Shown here piece after piece: positions 22,701-33,415 of a DNA stretch of 64,000 nt (positions within the stretch are counted from its first letter, which is position 1; every line of letters begins with the position of its first letter). Origin of the DNA: Aquilaria yunnanensis. Its lineage: Eukaryota; Streptophyta; Magnoliopsida; Malvales; Thymelaeaceae. The position numbers and the translations under genes are program-made. The stretch spans positions 8,866,001 through 8,930,000 of the forward strand of contig CM077596.1 in assembly GCA_039654915.1 (NCBI GenBank). Direction: 5' to 3'. The notes beneath the pieces were generated by a model. It had not been told where the DNA came from, ran no database searches, and was given only the letters and a program-made list of their open reading frames with translations.

Positions 22701-23166
22701 GACTTTAGAGGCCAGCCATTTTAAGCACGAATTTGCACTCCATTTGCTTTATTTTCTTGAGAGAAAATTGTTCTCCTCCTATTTCCTTTAGAGGCTGAAA
22801 TATTAAACACTTCTTGAGAGCATTGTGGGTGGATTTACATAGAGATTGTTCATCTCTATTTCAAGCTTCAAGGCGCTCCTCTAAGATCAAGTTCTCCCTC
22901 AAGTTTTTTTGCTAAAGATAACCAAGAAGAAAGGTGCACATCTTTTCTTGGTTTAGTAGCATGTTAGGTTTCATTTTCGTATATTCGTAGTAGCATGCTA
23001 GGATTTATTTAACACAACTTGTATGTGATCTTGATATGTTATATAATATGTTATGCATGCCTATATCCATGTTGAATTCAAATGAACAAATATGCATGTG
23101 GCATATACATGAGTAGATAACATAAAAGTATGTTATCATAAGATCATAAGATCCTGAAATCTTCAA

Positions 23167-23180
23167 TTGATATCAGAGCC
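23167..23180 (+). other. Primer-binding site, initiator-Met tRNA type
   Basis: TTGATATCAGAGCC starts one base after the LTR and matches the plant copia consensus TGGTATCAGAGC with one G-to-A change. Confidence 0.85.
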
Positions 23181-23431
23181 TAGGTCATGAACATGTATAT
23201 GTTGCATATAGTGAGCATGATTTAGGATCATACATATGTGTATGATTGTGATAAGGCTAATGAAGGATATGTGTATGGAGCAATGAAGGCATGTTTGTGT
23301 ATTTCTAATTGAATGCTATATGCATCTCTTTTTCCATATATGAGCATGTTAGAAGTTGTTTCATACACATGTTGCTTTATTGAGTCTTGTTGTGTAAATT
23401 GAACTAAAACATGTGAATTGCATCAATGTAG

Positions 23432-24240
23432 ATGGCTTGTAAGAATATAGTTGCAGAATTAAACCGTGACCTCAAATTGGATGGTGAAAACTATTCAATT
23501 TGGCAACAGAAGGTCAAATTCATTTTAACTGAATAAGATACTCTTGATGTGCTCACTCAAGAGATCATGCCTCCTGCTGAGGGACAGGATAGGACTGCCT
23601 ATGAGGCATTCCTAAAGAAGAACTCTATGTGTAGAGTCACTCTCCTTTCCACTATGGTGGATGAGATTATGGTGGAATTCTCCATGCTTGAGGGGGCTAA
23701 GGCCATATGGGACTCAGTCAAGGCCAAGTATGGAGATATTTTTGTAGAGAAACAACGCTCAATGATTCTCAGGTTTGAGAATTATGTGAAGCGTGCTGAT
23801 CACTCTATGAGTGCTCACTTGCGTGAGATGTCACGCATGATCCACCAGCTCAAGACAGCAGGGTATGTGCTCACTGATGAGCAACAAGTGCAAGCAATAA
23901 TCTGTTCCTTGCCCGATGAGGAATGGCAGTTGATGAAGGTCAACTTACGCCATAACCCTCAAATAATGTCATTTGATGACATTGCTCGTCACCTTCTCCT
24001 TGAGGCTAAGGTAATGGCCCTCAAGGACCATTCTAGGGCATATGTTGCCTCATCTTCTATCCAGAAGGGATGGAAGAAGAATGGTGGCAAATGAGGGCTA
24101 GGAAAGGGCAAGGGAAAAGGTCCTGCTTCCAAGAAAAAGTTCAAGAAGAAGCGGGACATAAGCAAGCTGAAGTGCTTCAACTGTGGGAATAAAGGTCACT
24201 TTGCAAAAGATTGCAAAGGTCCACCCAAGGTACATACATA
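23432..24240 (+). pseudogene. Copia Gag with zinc knuckle, two in-frame stops
   Basis: Start ATG at 23432 gives MACKNIVAELNRDLKLDGENY, the usual copia Gag opening (LDG.NY..W). TAA at 23534 interrupts it after 34 residues. The frame then runs from 23549 through the UBN2/Gag domain (MVEFSMLEGAKAIWDSVKAKYG, then MSAHLREMSRMIHQLKTAGY) to TGA at 24092. In the same frame a Lys/Gly-rich segment and an intact CCHC knuckle CFNCGNKGHFAKDC follow (about 24177-24218). Without the stops Gag would be ~265 residues, normal for the family. Confidence 0.88.
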
Positions 24241-24598
24241 CCCTTCTACTTCCTTTGTACATGTTGTGTCATGTACATTACTAACTGAGTGCAATTCTTT
24301 GTGGATTGTAGACTCGGGAGCAACAGACCACATAGCCCGGGACAGGTCCTGGTTTGTGGCTTACAGGAAGCTTTCAAAAGGAGCTAAGCATGTTTTAGTA
24401 AGGAATGATGCCAGGCTGGAAGTAGAAGGCATAGGAACATGTAAAATTCCTATAGATATTGGATATTTGTATCTAATAGATGTATTGTATGTACCAAACA
24501 TTTGTAGAAATTTGATTTCTATAAGTTGCATGTTGAAGTACAATTATTGCTTTAATTTCTTTAATAATAATGTGTTATTATTAAAGATGGTCGAATAG
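24241..24598 (+). pseudogene. Copia protease, followed by a frameshift
   Basis: In frame with Gag. WIVDSGATDHIARD holds the aspartic protease active site (DSGA), followed by VEGIGTCKI and DVLYVPNICRNLISI, the conserved LxxVLYVPxxxxNLISV block. The frame runs into TAG at 24596 because of a 1-base shift near 24575-24590; coding resumes one register over and joins integrase. Confidence 0.85.
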
Positions 24599-25665
24599 TA
24601 TGCACTTGTTCAGTTAATAATGGGCTTTATGAGTTGAAGCCAACTAACCATTCTGTTGCAAGTCCTAGTTGCTATGTGATAGAGGTCACAAATGAAATGA
24701 GATGGCATGAGAGGTTAGGTCATATTGGTCAAGATAGAATGGACAAGCTAGCCAAGAGTGGCTTGCTAGGTTCCTTGACCAAGGTTGTCCTTCCAAGTTG
24801 CCAATCATGCCTAGAGGGCAAAGCCACAAGAAAGCCTTTTGGCAAAGCAACTAGGAGAAGTGAGGCACTAAGTTTAGTTCACTCTGACCTGTGTGGGCCA
24901 ATGAAGATTGAATCCAGAAATGGATTTAAGTATTTCATCACATTCACAGATGATTATACTCGATTCACCCACATCTACCTACTAAGAAACAAGGCAGAGG
25001 CCTTGGCATGCTTTGAGAAGTATGTACACTTGGTTAAGAACCAAGTAGGTAAGTCCTTGAGGACAGATAGGGGTAGAGAGTATACATCAAATGCATTCAA
25101 GGCATTTTGTGACTTGAAAGGTATTGAGAGGGAGTTCATTCTTCCTTGGACACCCCAACAGAATGGAGTGTCTGAGAGGAAGAATAGAACTCTTATGGAC
25201 ATGGTACGTTCCATGATGGCAAAGGCCAACTTAGACATCACTTATTGGAGTGATGCACTGCTGTGTGCAGTTCATGTCCTTAACAGAGTACCCATCAAGA
25301 ATGTGAACTCTTCTCCATATGAGTTATGGAAGGACAAAACTCCTAACCTAAGCTATTTACACCATTGGGGTTGTTTAGCTTATATTCACATAACGGACCA
25401 TCCTTTGGGAAAGTTGGGTCCAAGAGGGAGGAGGTGTGCCTTCCTTGGTTATGCTAAACAGTCTAGGGGTTATGTGTTCTTGGATATAAGTCACAAAATT
25501 GGGAACATCTTTGATGCAAGGAATGCTAACTTTGTGGAGGATGAGTTTCCCAAAGTTGGTGAGCGTGGTGACTTAACCTCATTAAGCCAAATCCTAGATG
25601 AGGATCAACTAAGTGACATAAGGACACCTGGGACATATGCACCTACTCTAGAGGGAGTACCTTAA
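24575..25665 (+). pseudogene. Copia integrase
   Basis: The GAG-pre-integrase zinc domain is present (WHERLGHIGQDRMDKLAKSG and CQSCLEGKATRKPF, supplying HHCC). The catalytic core has D at SDLCGPM, the second D in FTDDYTR/RTDRGREY context and E in PQQNGVSERKNRTL, so the DDE triad looks complete. LHHWGCLAYIHI and RRCAFLGYAKQSRGY follow as in copia integrase C-termini. The frame is open for 343 residues and closed by TAA at 25663. Confidence 0.9.
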
Positions 25666-25677
25666 CCACATGGAGCA

Positions 25678-27477
25678 ATGGCTCTAGAAATACTTGTTGT
25701 TGTGGACCAACATGAGCAAGACCTCCAAGAGGAAGGTTTTGTTCAAGAGGGAGTTGAGGATACTCAAGAGCAAAATGTTGAGCCTCAAGAGATGGAGCAT
25801 GAGTTGCCTCCATCTCAGCCTACATTGAGAAGATCAATGAGGAAATTTGGACCACCTAAAGAATGGTGGATCTTGGATAGTGAGGCAAATTTGGTTGCAT
25901 CTGAGATAGATGAGCCAAGTAACATTAAGGAGGCTCTTGAGGGTGCACAGAGGGAAGAGTGGCTAAATGCAATGAAGGATGAGTTGCATTCAATGCATCT
26001 CAATGGGGTTTGGGAGCTAAGTGATCTTCCTCCAGGCCGTAAGGCAATTGGGAACAAGTGGGTTCTCAAGATCAAGGTGAACTCTGATGGAAGTATCGAA
26101 AGATACAAGGCCCATTTGGTGGCCAAGGGTTTTACACAGAAGGAGGGTGTTGATTTCAAAGACACCTTCTCTCCTATTGTAAAATTCACTTCCATCAGGA
26201 TATTACTTGCCATCGTGGCAAATCTAGACCTAGAGTTACATCAAATGGATGTAAAGACCGCCTTTCTCAATGGTGATTTGAGTGAGGAGATATATATGAG
26301 ACAACCTAAGGGGTTTGTCCAAAAGGGTCAAGAGGACAAGGTATGTAGACTAAAGAAGTCTATCTATGGTCTTAAGCAAGCTTCAAGACAGTGGTACTTG
26401 AAGTTTCACCATGCAATCACAAGCTATGGCTTTGTGATGATGCATGAAGACCATTGTGTATACTTGTACTCTTCTGGGTCTAGTTTTGCAGTATTGACTC
26501 TATATGTGGATGATATTTTGATTGCAAGTAATGGGCTTGCTTTTTTAAGTACCATCAAGGGATAGTTGTCTTCCACCTTTGACATGAAGGACATGGGAGA
26601 GGCTGCCTTTATCCTAGGGGTTAAGATCCTGAGGGATAGAAAGGCAAGGCTGTTGGCCCTTTCCCAAGAGCCTTATATTGATAAGATTCTTGCAAGGTTC
26701 AACTTAACAAATGCAAAGCCCATGGGTACACCTTTTGCATATGGTTGCAAGATTGGAGAGGACTTATGTCCTAAGACTCCAAAGGAGAAGGAAGAGATGG
26801 CTCAGATCCCCTACCTAAGTGCCATTGGTAGCTTGATGTATGCCATGTTATGTACAAGGCCAGACATCAGCCAAGCGGTTGGACTTCTAGCAAGATATTC
26901 TTCCAACCCTGGTCTGGAGCATTGGAAGAGTGTCAAGAGGATCCTAAGGTACCTCAAGGGTACTAAGGATTATTGGCTTTGTTACCAAGGTAAAGACCTT
27001 GGTTTACGTGGCTATTCTGATGCTGATTGGGGAGGAGATAGAGACTCCAGCACGTCTACATCTGGTTATATTTTCATGCTAAATGGTGGGGCTACTTCTT
27101 GGTGTAGTAAGAAGCAAACTTGTACAGCATTGTCCACAATAGAGGCTGAATTTGTTTCATGTGCCTCAGTTGTACAAGAAGCCCTTTGGCTAGGCTATTT
27201 CCTTAAAAATTTGTAGTCCAGGGTTTCTATTGAGAAACCTATTACTATCTACAGTGATAGTATGGCAGCCATGGCTTATACCAAGGACCCCAAATACCAT
27301 GGAAAAACCAAGCAAATTAGCATGAAATATAACTTTGTGCGGGATGCAATTGAAGAGCGTGAAGTTAGGATTGAGTACATTTCTACAGACCTGATGGTGG
27401 CAGATCCTCTCACTAAGCCATTGCCACCACTTGTATTTGCTCGACATGTTAGAGCAATGGGTCTTAGAAAATTGTAA
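25678..27477 (+). pseudogene. Copia reverse transcriptase and RNase H, two in-frame stops
   Basis: Same frame as integrase. Reverse transcriptase: WLNAMKDELHSMHLNGVWEL, KWVLKIKVNSDGSIERYKA, HQMDVKTAFLNGDL, CRLKKSIYGLKQASRQWY and the catalytic YVDDILIAS. TAG at 26563 interrupts it. RNase H: GYSDADWGGDRDSSTSTSGY and TALSTIEAEFVS, with TAG at 27214. The coding end is DLMVADPLTKPLPPLVFARH, with the natural stop at 27475-27477. Apart from the stops the region is well preserved. Confidence 0.92.
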
Positions 27478-28754
27478 ATGTTGGATGTACTTCACCTCTT
27501 TGGTGTCACACACGTTATGTATTTCTTTGAAATAATATAGATTATTTTATGAAATACTCAGTTCAATTTTATGAATCACAACGAACAAATGAACATGTCA
27601 AACATAGGCAGAGGGTGACTTTCTCACACAAGTCATCCGCCCTTGATCTTTGTGTAAGATTAAGGATGAGAATGGCTAAAGACTTAAATGAAACTTAAGT
27701 GAATGATACATTTAAGTGGGAGTCATGCTCCAACACATGACACTTTAGCTTTTATGGTCGCCTTGATTATGAGTAATCAAGATTCAATGCTTTGGTGCAT
27801 TCAATTTGTATGACCATTCATACATCCTAGACTATGTTAAATGTAAGCTAAGGCTTACATGGAGAAATTTCATGGTTATTGACATGCTCCTTTTATATGT
27901 TAAGAAGAGTACACTTCATGGTGTTTTAAGAGGGAGAAATGACACACTCCTCAATTGGAATGGAGATCACTCCAAGTGGGAGCGGCATGAGTAAAACACC
28001 TTAGAAGTGTATTATGGAACTTTAATGGATGTGTTTCCAAGTGTTCCATGACCATGAAATACAACCAGAGAAGAATTTAAGCAAGTTGTCTCTATTCTTG
28101 CTTAGTGTGAGATTCTTCGAATCAGACTCTTAGTGACTATGGCTTGCTATTAGGAAGTTGAGTTAATTATGATTACTTTGATTAGCTGTCGAAGGTCTTA
28201 GAGAAATGAGACTGGAGTATCCTCCTTTTGGGTAATCATGTTAACTCATTGACCTAAGTAGTTGAAGCTAAAAGGAAAGACATTAAGATGATACACGTTC
28301 ACTAAATTCAATCTTGGGCCCACATATTACTGTGAGTAGTATGCTAGATTGAATGACAAGTGATTGAAATGAGTACTCAATGCTTAATACAATCATGGAT
28401 TTCAAGGAGTTGAAATTCTAAGAAAGAGACTGATTGTGATTAAGAAGTGTATCATATGTCTGGGGTCTGAAAGGCATAACTTGATGTGTTCAAGCAAGCT
28501 TGATGTGTTTAAGCAACACACTTGAATTTGATGTGTTCAAAGGAAAGTTTGAAGAAGTTCAAACTATGAGGAGAGAACAATCTTCTATTGAGAGTCTAAC
28601 AGCCTCAATGGAAGAGACTTAGTGTGTGTGCCTGAGGTCGCACCCACAACTCTATATATGTAGAAGTGTTTGGATCATTTTGGCTATTAGGATTAAGGAG
28701 TTTGTTTTGAGTGGGAGCTGGAAGCTTAAAAGCATCTTAGTGCGAGTGGGAGTT
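27478..28754 (+). other. 3' noncoding region of the copia element
   Basis: About 1.28 kb between the pol stop and the 3' LTR with no recognisable coding sequence. It ends in the purine-rich 'gcgagtgggagtt' (about 28742-28754), the polypurine tract. Short open frames here look random; no envelope-like gene is seen. Confidence 0.7.
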
Positions 28755-30089
28755 TGTTGGAATTCTTGGCGCACCAAGATCCTTTTAAGATAGGATTTGA
28801 GCTCATTAAGCTAACTCTAGCTTGAACAGCTATCTAAGGCAGCTAAAAGTAGCTCCCTTTAGCTCAAGTCAACTCACCTCAGCTATAAGTAGATCAAAGT
28901 AGCTGGACTTCAGCTCAAGTTAGCTCAAGTCAGCTCAAGTCAGCTCACTTCAGCTTCTGGTAGCTGAATGTAGCTGGACTTCAGCTCAAGTCAGCTCACT
29001 TCAGCTATAAGTAGCTCAAAGTAGCAGGACTTCAGCTCAAGTTAGCTCAAGTTAGCTCAAGTCAGCTCACTTCAGCTTTTGGCAGTTGAATGTAGCTAGA
29101 TTTCAGTTCACTTCAGCTAAGAGTAGCTAACTCCAGCTCAAGGTCAGTTCAGGGAACTAAACCTTAGTTCATGGAGCTTGATTGGAGCTCAGAGGAGCTC
29201 AATGGTGCATAAGTAGCATAGTGAGCTAGCTCTGTGCCAGCTCACCTTTCTTTTAGCTCAAAACCACCAAGAGACACATCTTTTGTGTAAAGGTATGTCT
29301 CTTCATCAAAAGAGATGACTATTGGCTAAAAGAACATGTCTTTTCATCCAAAGAAAGTGTTCCTTGAGTGAAAAGACATGTATATTCGCCCATGAGGGTG
29401 GTTGGGGTGGTTATTGCACCAAGAGTGATGTCCTATGACTTCAAGGGACATGTATATTCGGCCATAAGGTAGTTATGGGGTGGTTATAGGCCAAAGGAAG
29501 TGTTCCTTGGCTAAAAGACATGTATTTTCGCCACCATACATGACCCTTGGCCAAAGGAAGTGTTCTTTGGCTTAAAAGACACCTTTCTTGGTGTAAAGGT
29601 GTGCCTTTTGGTCATCTATAAATAGCCTTTAGAGGCCAGCCATTTTAAGAACGAATTTGCACTCCATTTGGTCCATTTTCTTGAGAGAAAATTGTTCTCC
29701 TCCTATTTCCTTTAGAGGGCGAAATATTAAACACTTCTTGAGAGCATTGTGGGTGGATTTACTTAAAGATTGTTCATCTCTATTTCAAGCTTCAAGCCGC
29801 TCCTCTAAGATCAAGTTCTCCCTCAAGTTTTTTTGCTAAAGATAACCAAGAAGAAAGGTGCACATCTTTTCTTGGTTTAGTAGCATGTTAGGTTTCATTT
29901 TTGTATATTCTTAGTAGCATGCTAGGATTTATTTAACACAACTTGTATGTGATCTTGATATGTTATATAATATGTTATGCATGCCTATATCCATGTTGAA
30001 TTCAAATGAACAAATATGCATGTGGCATATACATGAGTAGATAACATAAAAGTATGTTATCATAAGATCATAAGATCTTGAAATCTTCA
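28755..30089 (+). repeat. 3' LTR of the copia element (1335 bp)
   Basis: Near-identical to 21782-23165, including the AGCT array (28819-29140) and TATA box (29617-29624). It ends CTTCA, followed by the AATTC target duplication. Confidence 0.95.
28819..29140 (+). repeat. Array of ~10-bp AGCT repeats in the 3' LTR
   Basis: Counterpart of the array at 21845-22165 with the same register and only scattered substitutions, some of which break single AGCT units. Confidence 0.9.
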
Positions 30090-30644
30090 AATTCATGTTT
30101 TTGGCTTAAATAAAAACTTGGAAAATTTGAATATGTTCTTGGTTAATTTTGGGCCATATGCATGTTAAGTTCTAAAAGGCCCATAAGCCCATGTTTATGT
30201 TGAAAGCATGCTATGTTTCGCTATGTATTCGCACTTGGTAAAGAACATGCAAGTAAACTTAGAAAATCATGAAATTGGATGCTTGTGTAAAGATTGGCTA
30301 ATAAGGAATTTAAGTGCATGTATGTGAATTAATGCATGCCTAAGCATTAGTTGCATCTAAAGGCATTAAGTGATTATGTGCACTAGTGAACACCAAAACA
30401 CATAAGCATGCAAATCATATGCATGAAAATAAGTTTTCAAACTCAAGTTGGTGTTTCGGTTGCCATGCATATTCTTGGCTAAGCTTGGTAAAGACCACGA
30501 AAATGAACACATGAAATCCACATAGGTGCTAGTTTGTTTCCAAGAGCACTTTAACTTAAACCTTTAATAAGAACACAACAAGCTAGTACCAGTAAGTATC
30601 TTGGGGTTCGTGCCCATAAGTTTTAGTGAGTAATAAAAGCCCAT

Positions 30645-31232
30645 TCAATTTTTCCAGACAAATCTTTGTATGTCCTTGGCTGATATCGCTACTAAAGGCT
30701 TTACCTCGCTCCATTTGGTGAAGTAGTCTACTGCGACTACACAAAATTTCACTCCTTCGGGAGTAGTCGGGAGAGGCCCAATGAGGTCGATACCCCATAC
30801 AACGAAGGGCAGGGGTAGCTTGCCGAAGTTATCATCTTTGAGGGTAGTCTCTGGACAAGAGCGTGTCTTTGGCAATTGTTGCACTTTTGGATGAACTGCC
30901 TCGCGTCCTTCTTCAGAGTAGGCCAGAAATATCCTTGCTGGAGAAGGACCCTGGCAAGGGCTTCGATTCCTATGTGCGAACCATAGGCTCCCTCATGGAC
31001 TTCTTTGAGGATCATTTCAACATCCTCTTCGCTGATACAACTTTGTAATGGAGTTGCATACCCTTGCCGGTATAGTTCCTCCCCAATCAGGAAGTATCTT
31101 CCTGAAAGCTTTTGCACTTTGGCTGCTTCGAGAGGGTCCTCGGGAATCTCTGAGGTTGAGAGGTATTTTTTGATAGGGTCCTTCCACCCTTGTCCCGAGG
31201 TTGTTATGCACATTACCACTATACTCGGCTGA
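30645..31232 (-). pseudogene. Integrase of the Tat-like element, truncated
   Basis: A minus-strand frame at 30749-31219 contains the HHCC zinc domain (HEGAYGSHIGIEALARVLLQ, then WPTLKKDARQFIQKCNNCQRH). A frameshift near 30880 leads to the start of the catalytic core at 30645-30884 (PFVVWGIDLIGPLP, VAVDYFTKWSEVKPL, DIQRFVWKN). Homology stops after FVWKN at ~30647, exactly where the solo-LTR sequence begins. The second Asp and the Glu of the DDE triad and the C-terminus are therefore absent. Confidence 0.85.
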
Positions 31233-31249
31233 TGTAGTACCTCAGTAGA

Positions 31250-31890
31250 CTATTTTGATTTGGCCAAAGTGTCGGCCTCTATATTGTCTCGTCGAGGTAC
31301 ATTTTCTATATGCACTATGTCAAACTCCTGGATGAGCTTTTTGATGAGGTCATGGTACTTTGTCAAGGTTGGGTCCTTTACGCCATAGTCCCCCGCCATC
31401 TGCCGGACTACTAACTGATAATCACTGTGGGCCTTTAGATTTCTCACACCCACTCTTTTTGCCAACCGTAAGCCTGCTATGAGGGCTTCACATTCGGCAA
31501 CGTTGTTGGTGACATTGAATCTGAACTTGATGGCCTTCATGGCTTCCATACCTTCGGGACCGCGGAGGACTACTCCGACTCCTTGGTGTTCGGACCTGGA
31601 GGCACCATCAACAAAGAGTGTCCACTCAGGTTCATCCTTTCCGAGGTCCTCGGGGGTATCCTCGGCTTTTGGTACTTCAGCGATGAAGTCTGCTAAATAC
31701 ACCACTTTGATAGTCTTTCCGAGTGATCTACTCTCCTCGTGACATCCCGAATAGGTAGGTTACTTCGGACAGTAATACGGTGTCCTTGGAAGTAAGGCCG
31801 TAACCTTCTACTTGACAATACTAAGGCGTAGATGGCCTTCCGTAGAAGAGGGTACCTAACTTCGGCGCCATGTAGGGACTTACTCACATA
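31250..31890 (-). pseudogene. RNase H of the Tat-like element
   Basis: The frame 31250-31705 has WTLFVDGASRSEHQGVGVVL (first Asp), NVAECEALIAGLRLAKRVGV (Glu) and LKAHSDYQLVVRQMAGDY (Asp), ending RRDNIEADTLAKSK: the second, cellular-type RNase H (aRH) fold seen in Tat-lineage elements. Upstream (31693-31887) is the remnant of the retroviral RNase H/connection (LHGAEVRYPLLRKAIYALVL). A dual RNase H supports the Tat assignment. Confidence 0.8.
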
Positions 31891-31899
31891 GTATACCAG

Positions 31900-33410
31900 T
31901 CATGGCCTTCCTCCTTCTTCCTTTACAAGCACCGAACTCACCGCTTTTTCACTGACGGCGAGGTAGAGGATGAGAGGTTCTCTTTCCCTCGGCTGCCGAA
32001 GTGTCGGCAGACGGGTTAGGTAGCTTTTGAGCTCATCCCAAGCTCTTTGGCAATCTTCGATCCAAGGACGTTCCTCGGAGCCAAAGGTACCTCCATTTTT
32101 TGCTGCTTTGGTGAGCACCTTGAAGAACGGTCGGCACCGATCCCCATATCTGGAGATGAATCTGCTGAAGGAAGTGATTCTCCCAGTCAGCCTTTGCACG
32201 TCCTTGGTTGTTGTAGGAGTTTGAAATCCTAGCAGACCCTTGACCTTTTCTAGGTTGGCATCGATACCTCTTTCTGATACCATGAATCCAAGGAACTTGC
32301 CCGCGTTCACCCCAAACACACACTTATCTGGATTGAGATGGATTCTGAATTCCCGAAGTCGCTGGAATGTTTCCTTTAAGTCTAAGATATGACTACTAGG
32401 CAGTTTGCTCTTAACTATCATATCATCAACATGTACTTCCATATTTATCCCGATTTGGGTGTCAAACACCCTGTTCATCAGCCTTTGGTACGTGGCCCCT
32501 GCATTCTTCAGATCGAAGGGCATTCTGACATAGCAGTAGGTCCCGATTTCGGTGATGAAGGCTATTTTCTCCTCGTCTTCGGGATCCATCTGAATTGGTG
32601 GTATCCATTGAAGGCGTCGAGGAAGCTAAAGAGACCATACAAATCCTTGGGACAAGCATCATTTATGTTTCGAAAGTCAATGCACATTCGGAGTTTATCA
32701 CTCCCTTCCTTTGTGGCAATAACGACGTTGCTAAGCCATTCGGGGCATTTGACTTCCCTTATTACGCCCGCGTCCATCAACCACTGGACTTCGGTTTTTA
32801 CAAAATTGCTCTTATATGCCGAGAGGCTGCGCTTTTTCTGTCGAACAGGCCTTGCTTCCGAGCGTACTTTAAGACTGTGTTGAATTATACCAAGGTTTGC
32901 CCTGGGCATGTCCTTCGGAGAGTAGGCAAACAGATCCTTGTTCATTAACAGAAAAGATACAAGCTTTTCCTTGTCACCTTCAGCCAGCTTTTTCCCCACT
33001 TGGGTACTTCGGCCTGGGACAAGTTCTACATTCTCTGTTTCTACTTGTTCCAAGTCACCTACTCCTTCTCCTATTCCCTCATTGCCAAGTATGGCTTCTT
33101 CTCCCAAAGTATGCCCATGGACCTTCATTAGGCTTTGTCTTGCCTTGATGAAGACCTTCCTCACCTCGGACTGATCCATGAATATCTCAGCATCCCCGTC
33201 CTTTGTTGCGAAGGTGATTGTCAAGTACTTCACATATGGGCGGATGTGGAGATTCCCCTGTGTCTGCCTTCCGAGGATGGCTTTGTATGACGAAGGCATA
33301 TCTATGACGATGAACCTTGTCATTGTGGAAGCGAAGAGCTCTTCCTTTTTCTGAGATGAAGTTCCTCTTAACATTAGAGGCAGGTCGATCCACCCGAGAA
33401 TAGAGAGTTC
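31900..33410 (-). pseudogene. Protease end and reverse transcriptase of the Tat-like element
   Basis: From 33410 downwards: SELSILGWIDLPLML and AILGRQTQGNLHIRP (protease end), an acidic linker, MNKDLFAYSPKDMPR, then reverse transcriptase: WLSNVVIATKEG, LRMCIDFRNINDACPKD, and FLDAFNGYHQ. A 1-base loss near 32597 shifts the frame; it continues as MDPEDEEKIAFITE, YCYVRMPFDLKNAGATYQRLMN and the catalytic box VHVDDMIVKS at 31900-32589. The protease is split here: its front half lies beyond the Athila-like insertion at 40485 onward. The open frame extending past 33415 reads into that element's LTR and is not Tat coding. Confidence 0.9.
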
Positions 33411-33415
33411 GGATG

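Larger units (their letters stand above)
21782..23165 (+). repeat. 5' LTR of the copia element (1384 bp)
   Basis: TGTTGGAATTC...CTTCA. U3 holds a ~320-bp array of 10-bp AGCT repeats, then repeated 'aaaagacatgt' segments and a TATA box at 22693-22700. It is longer than the 3' LTR mainly because of an extra ~75-bp tandem copy of 'gccataaggtagttatggg(g/c)tggttataggcc' near 22470-22610. Confidence 0.95.
21782..30089 (+). mobile_element. Ty1/copia LTR retrotransposon, full-length, recently inserted but inactive
   Basis: LTRs 21782-23165 and 28755-30089 flanked by the perfect target duplication AATTC (21777-21781 and 30090-30094). Internally: primer site for initiator-Met tRNA, then gag, protease, integrase, reverse transcriptase and RNase H, the copia order with integrase before reverse transcriptase. 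The LTRs differ at only about 4 of the first 150 aligned bases, the least of the paired LTRs here, in keeping with its position as the innermost insertion. One frameshift and five in-frame stops disable it. Confidence 0.95.
19670..30647 (+). repeat. Apparently solo LTR (TGTAATGCCC type), split by a copia element
   Basis: Starts TGTAATGCCCAGACAATCC directly after Tat-like sequence. Without the copia insertion (21782-30089) it is ~2.7 kb, with no gag or pol and no second copy in the window, so a solo LTR is the simplest reading. The text fits an LTR: a T/C-rich leader (19980-20350) and repeated 'accaagtgttcttggta' (20390-20410, 20640-20700). The right end is uncertain: CA occurs at 30579-30580 and at 30646-30647, the latter next to recognisable integrase coding. 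The left flank (CTAGC) does not match either right flank, so there is no target duplication. Confidence 0.6.
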
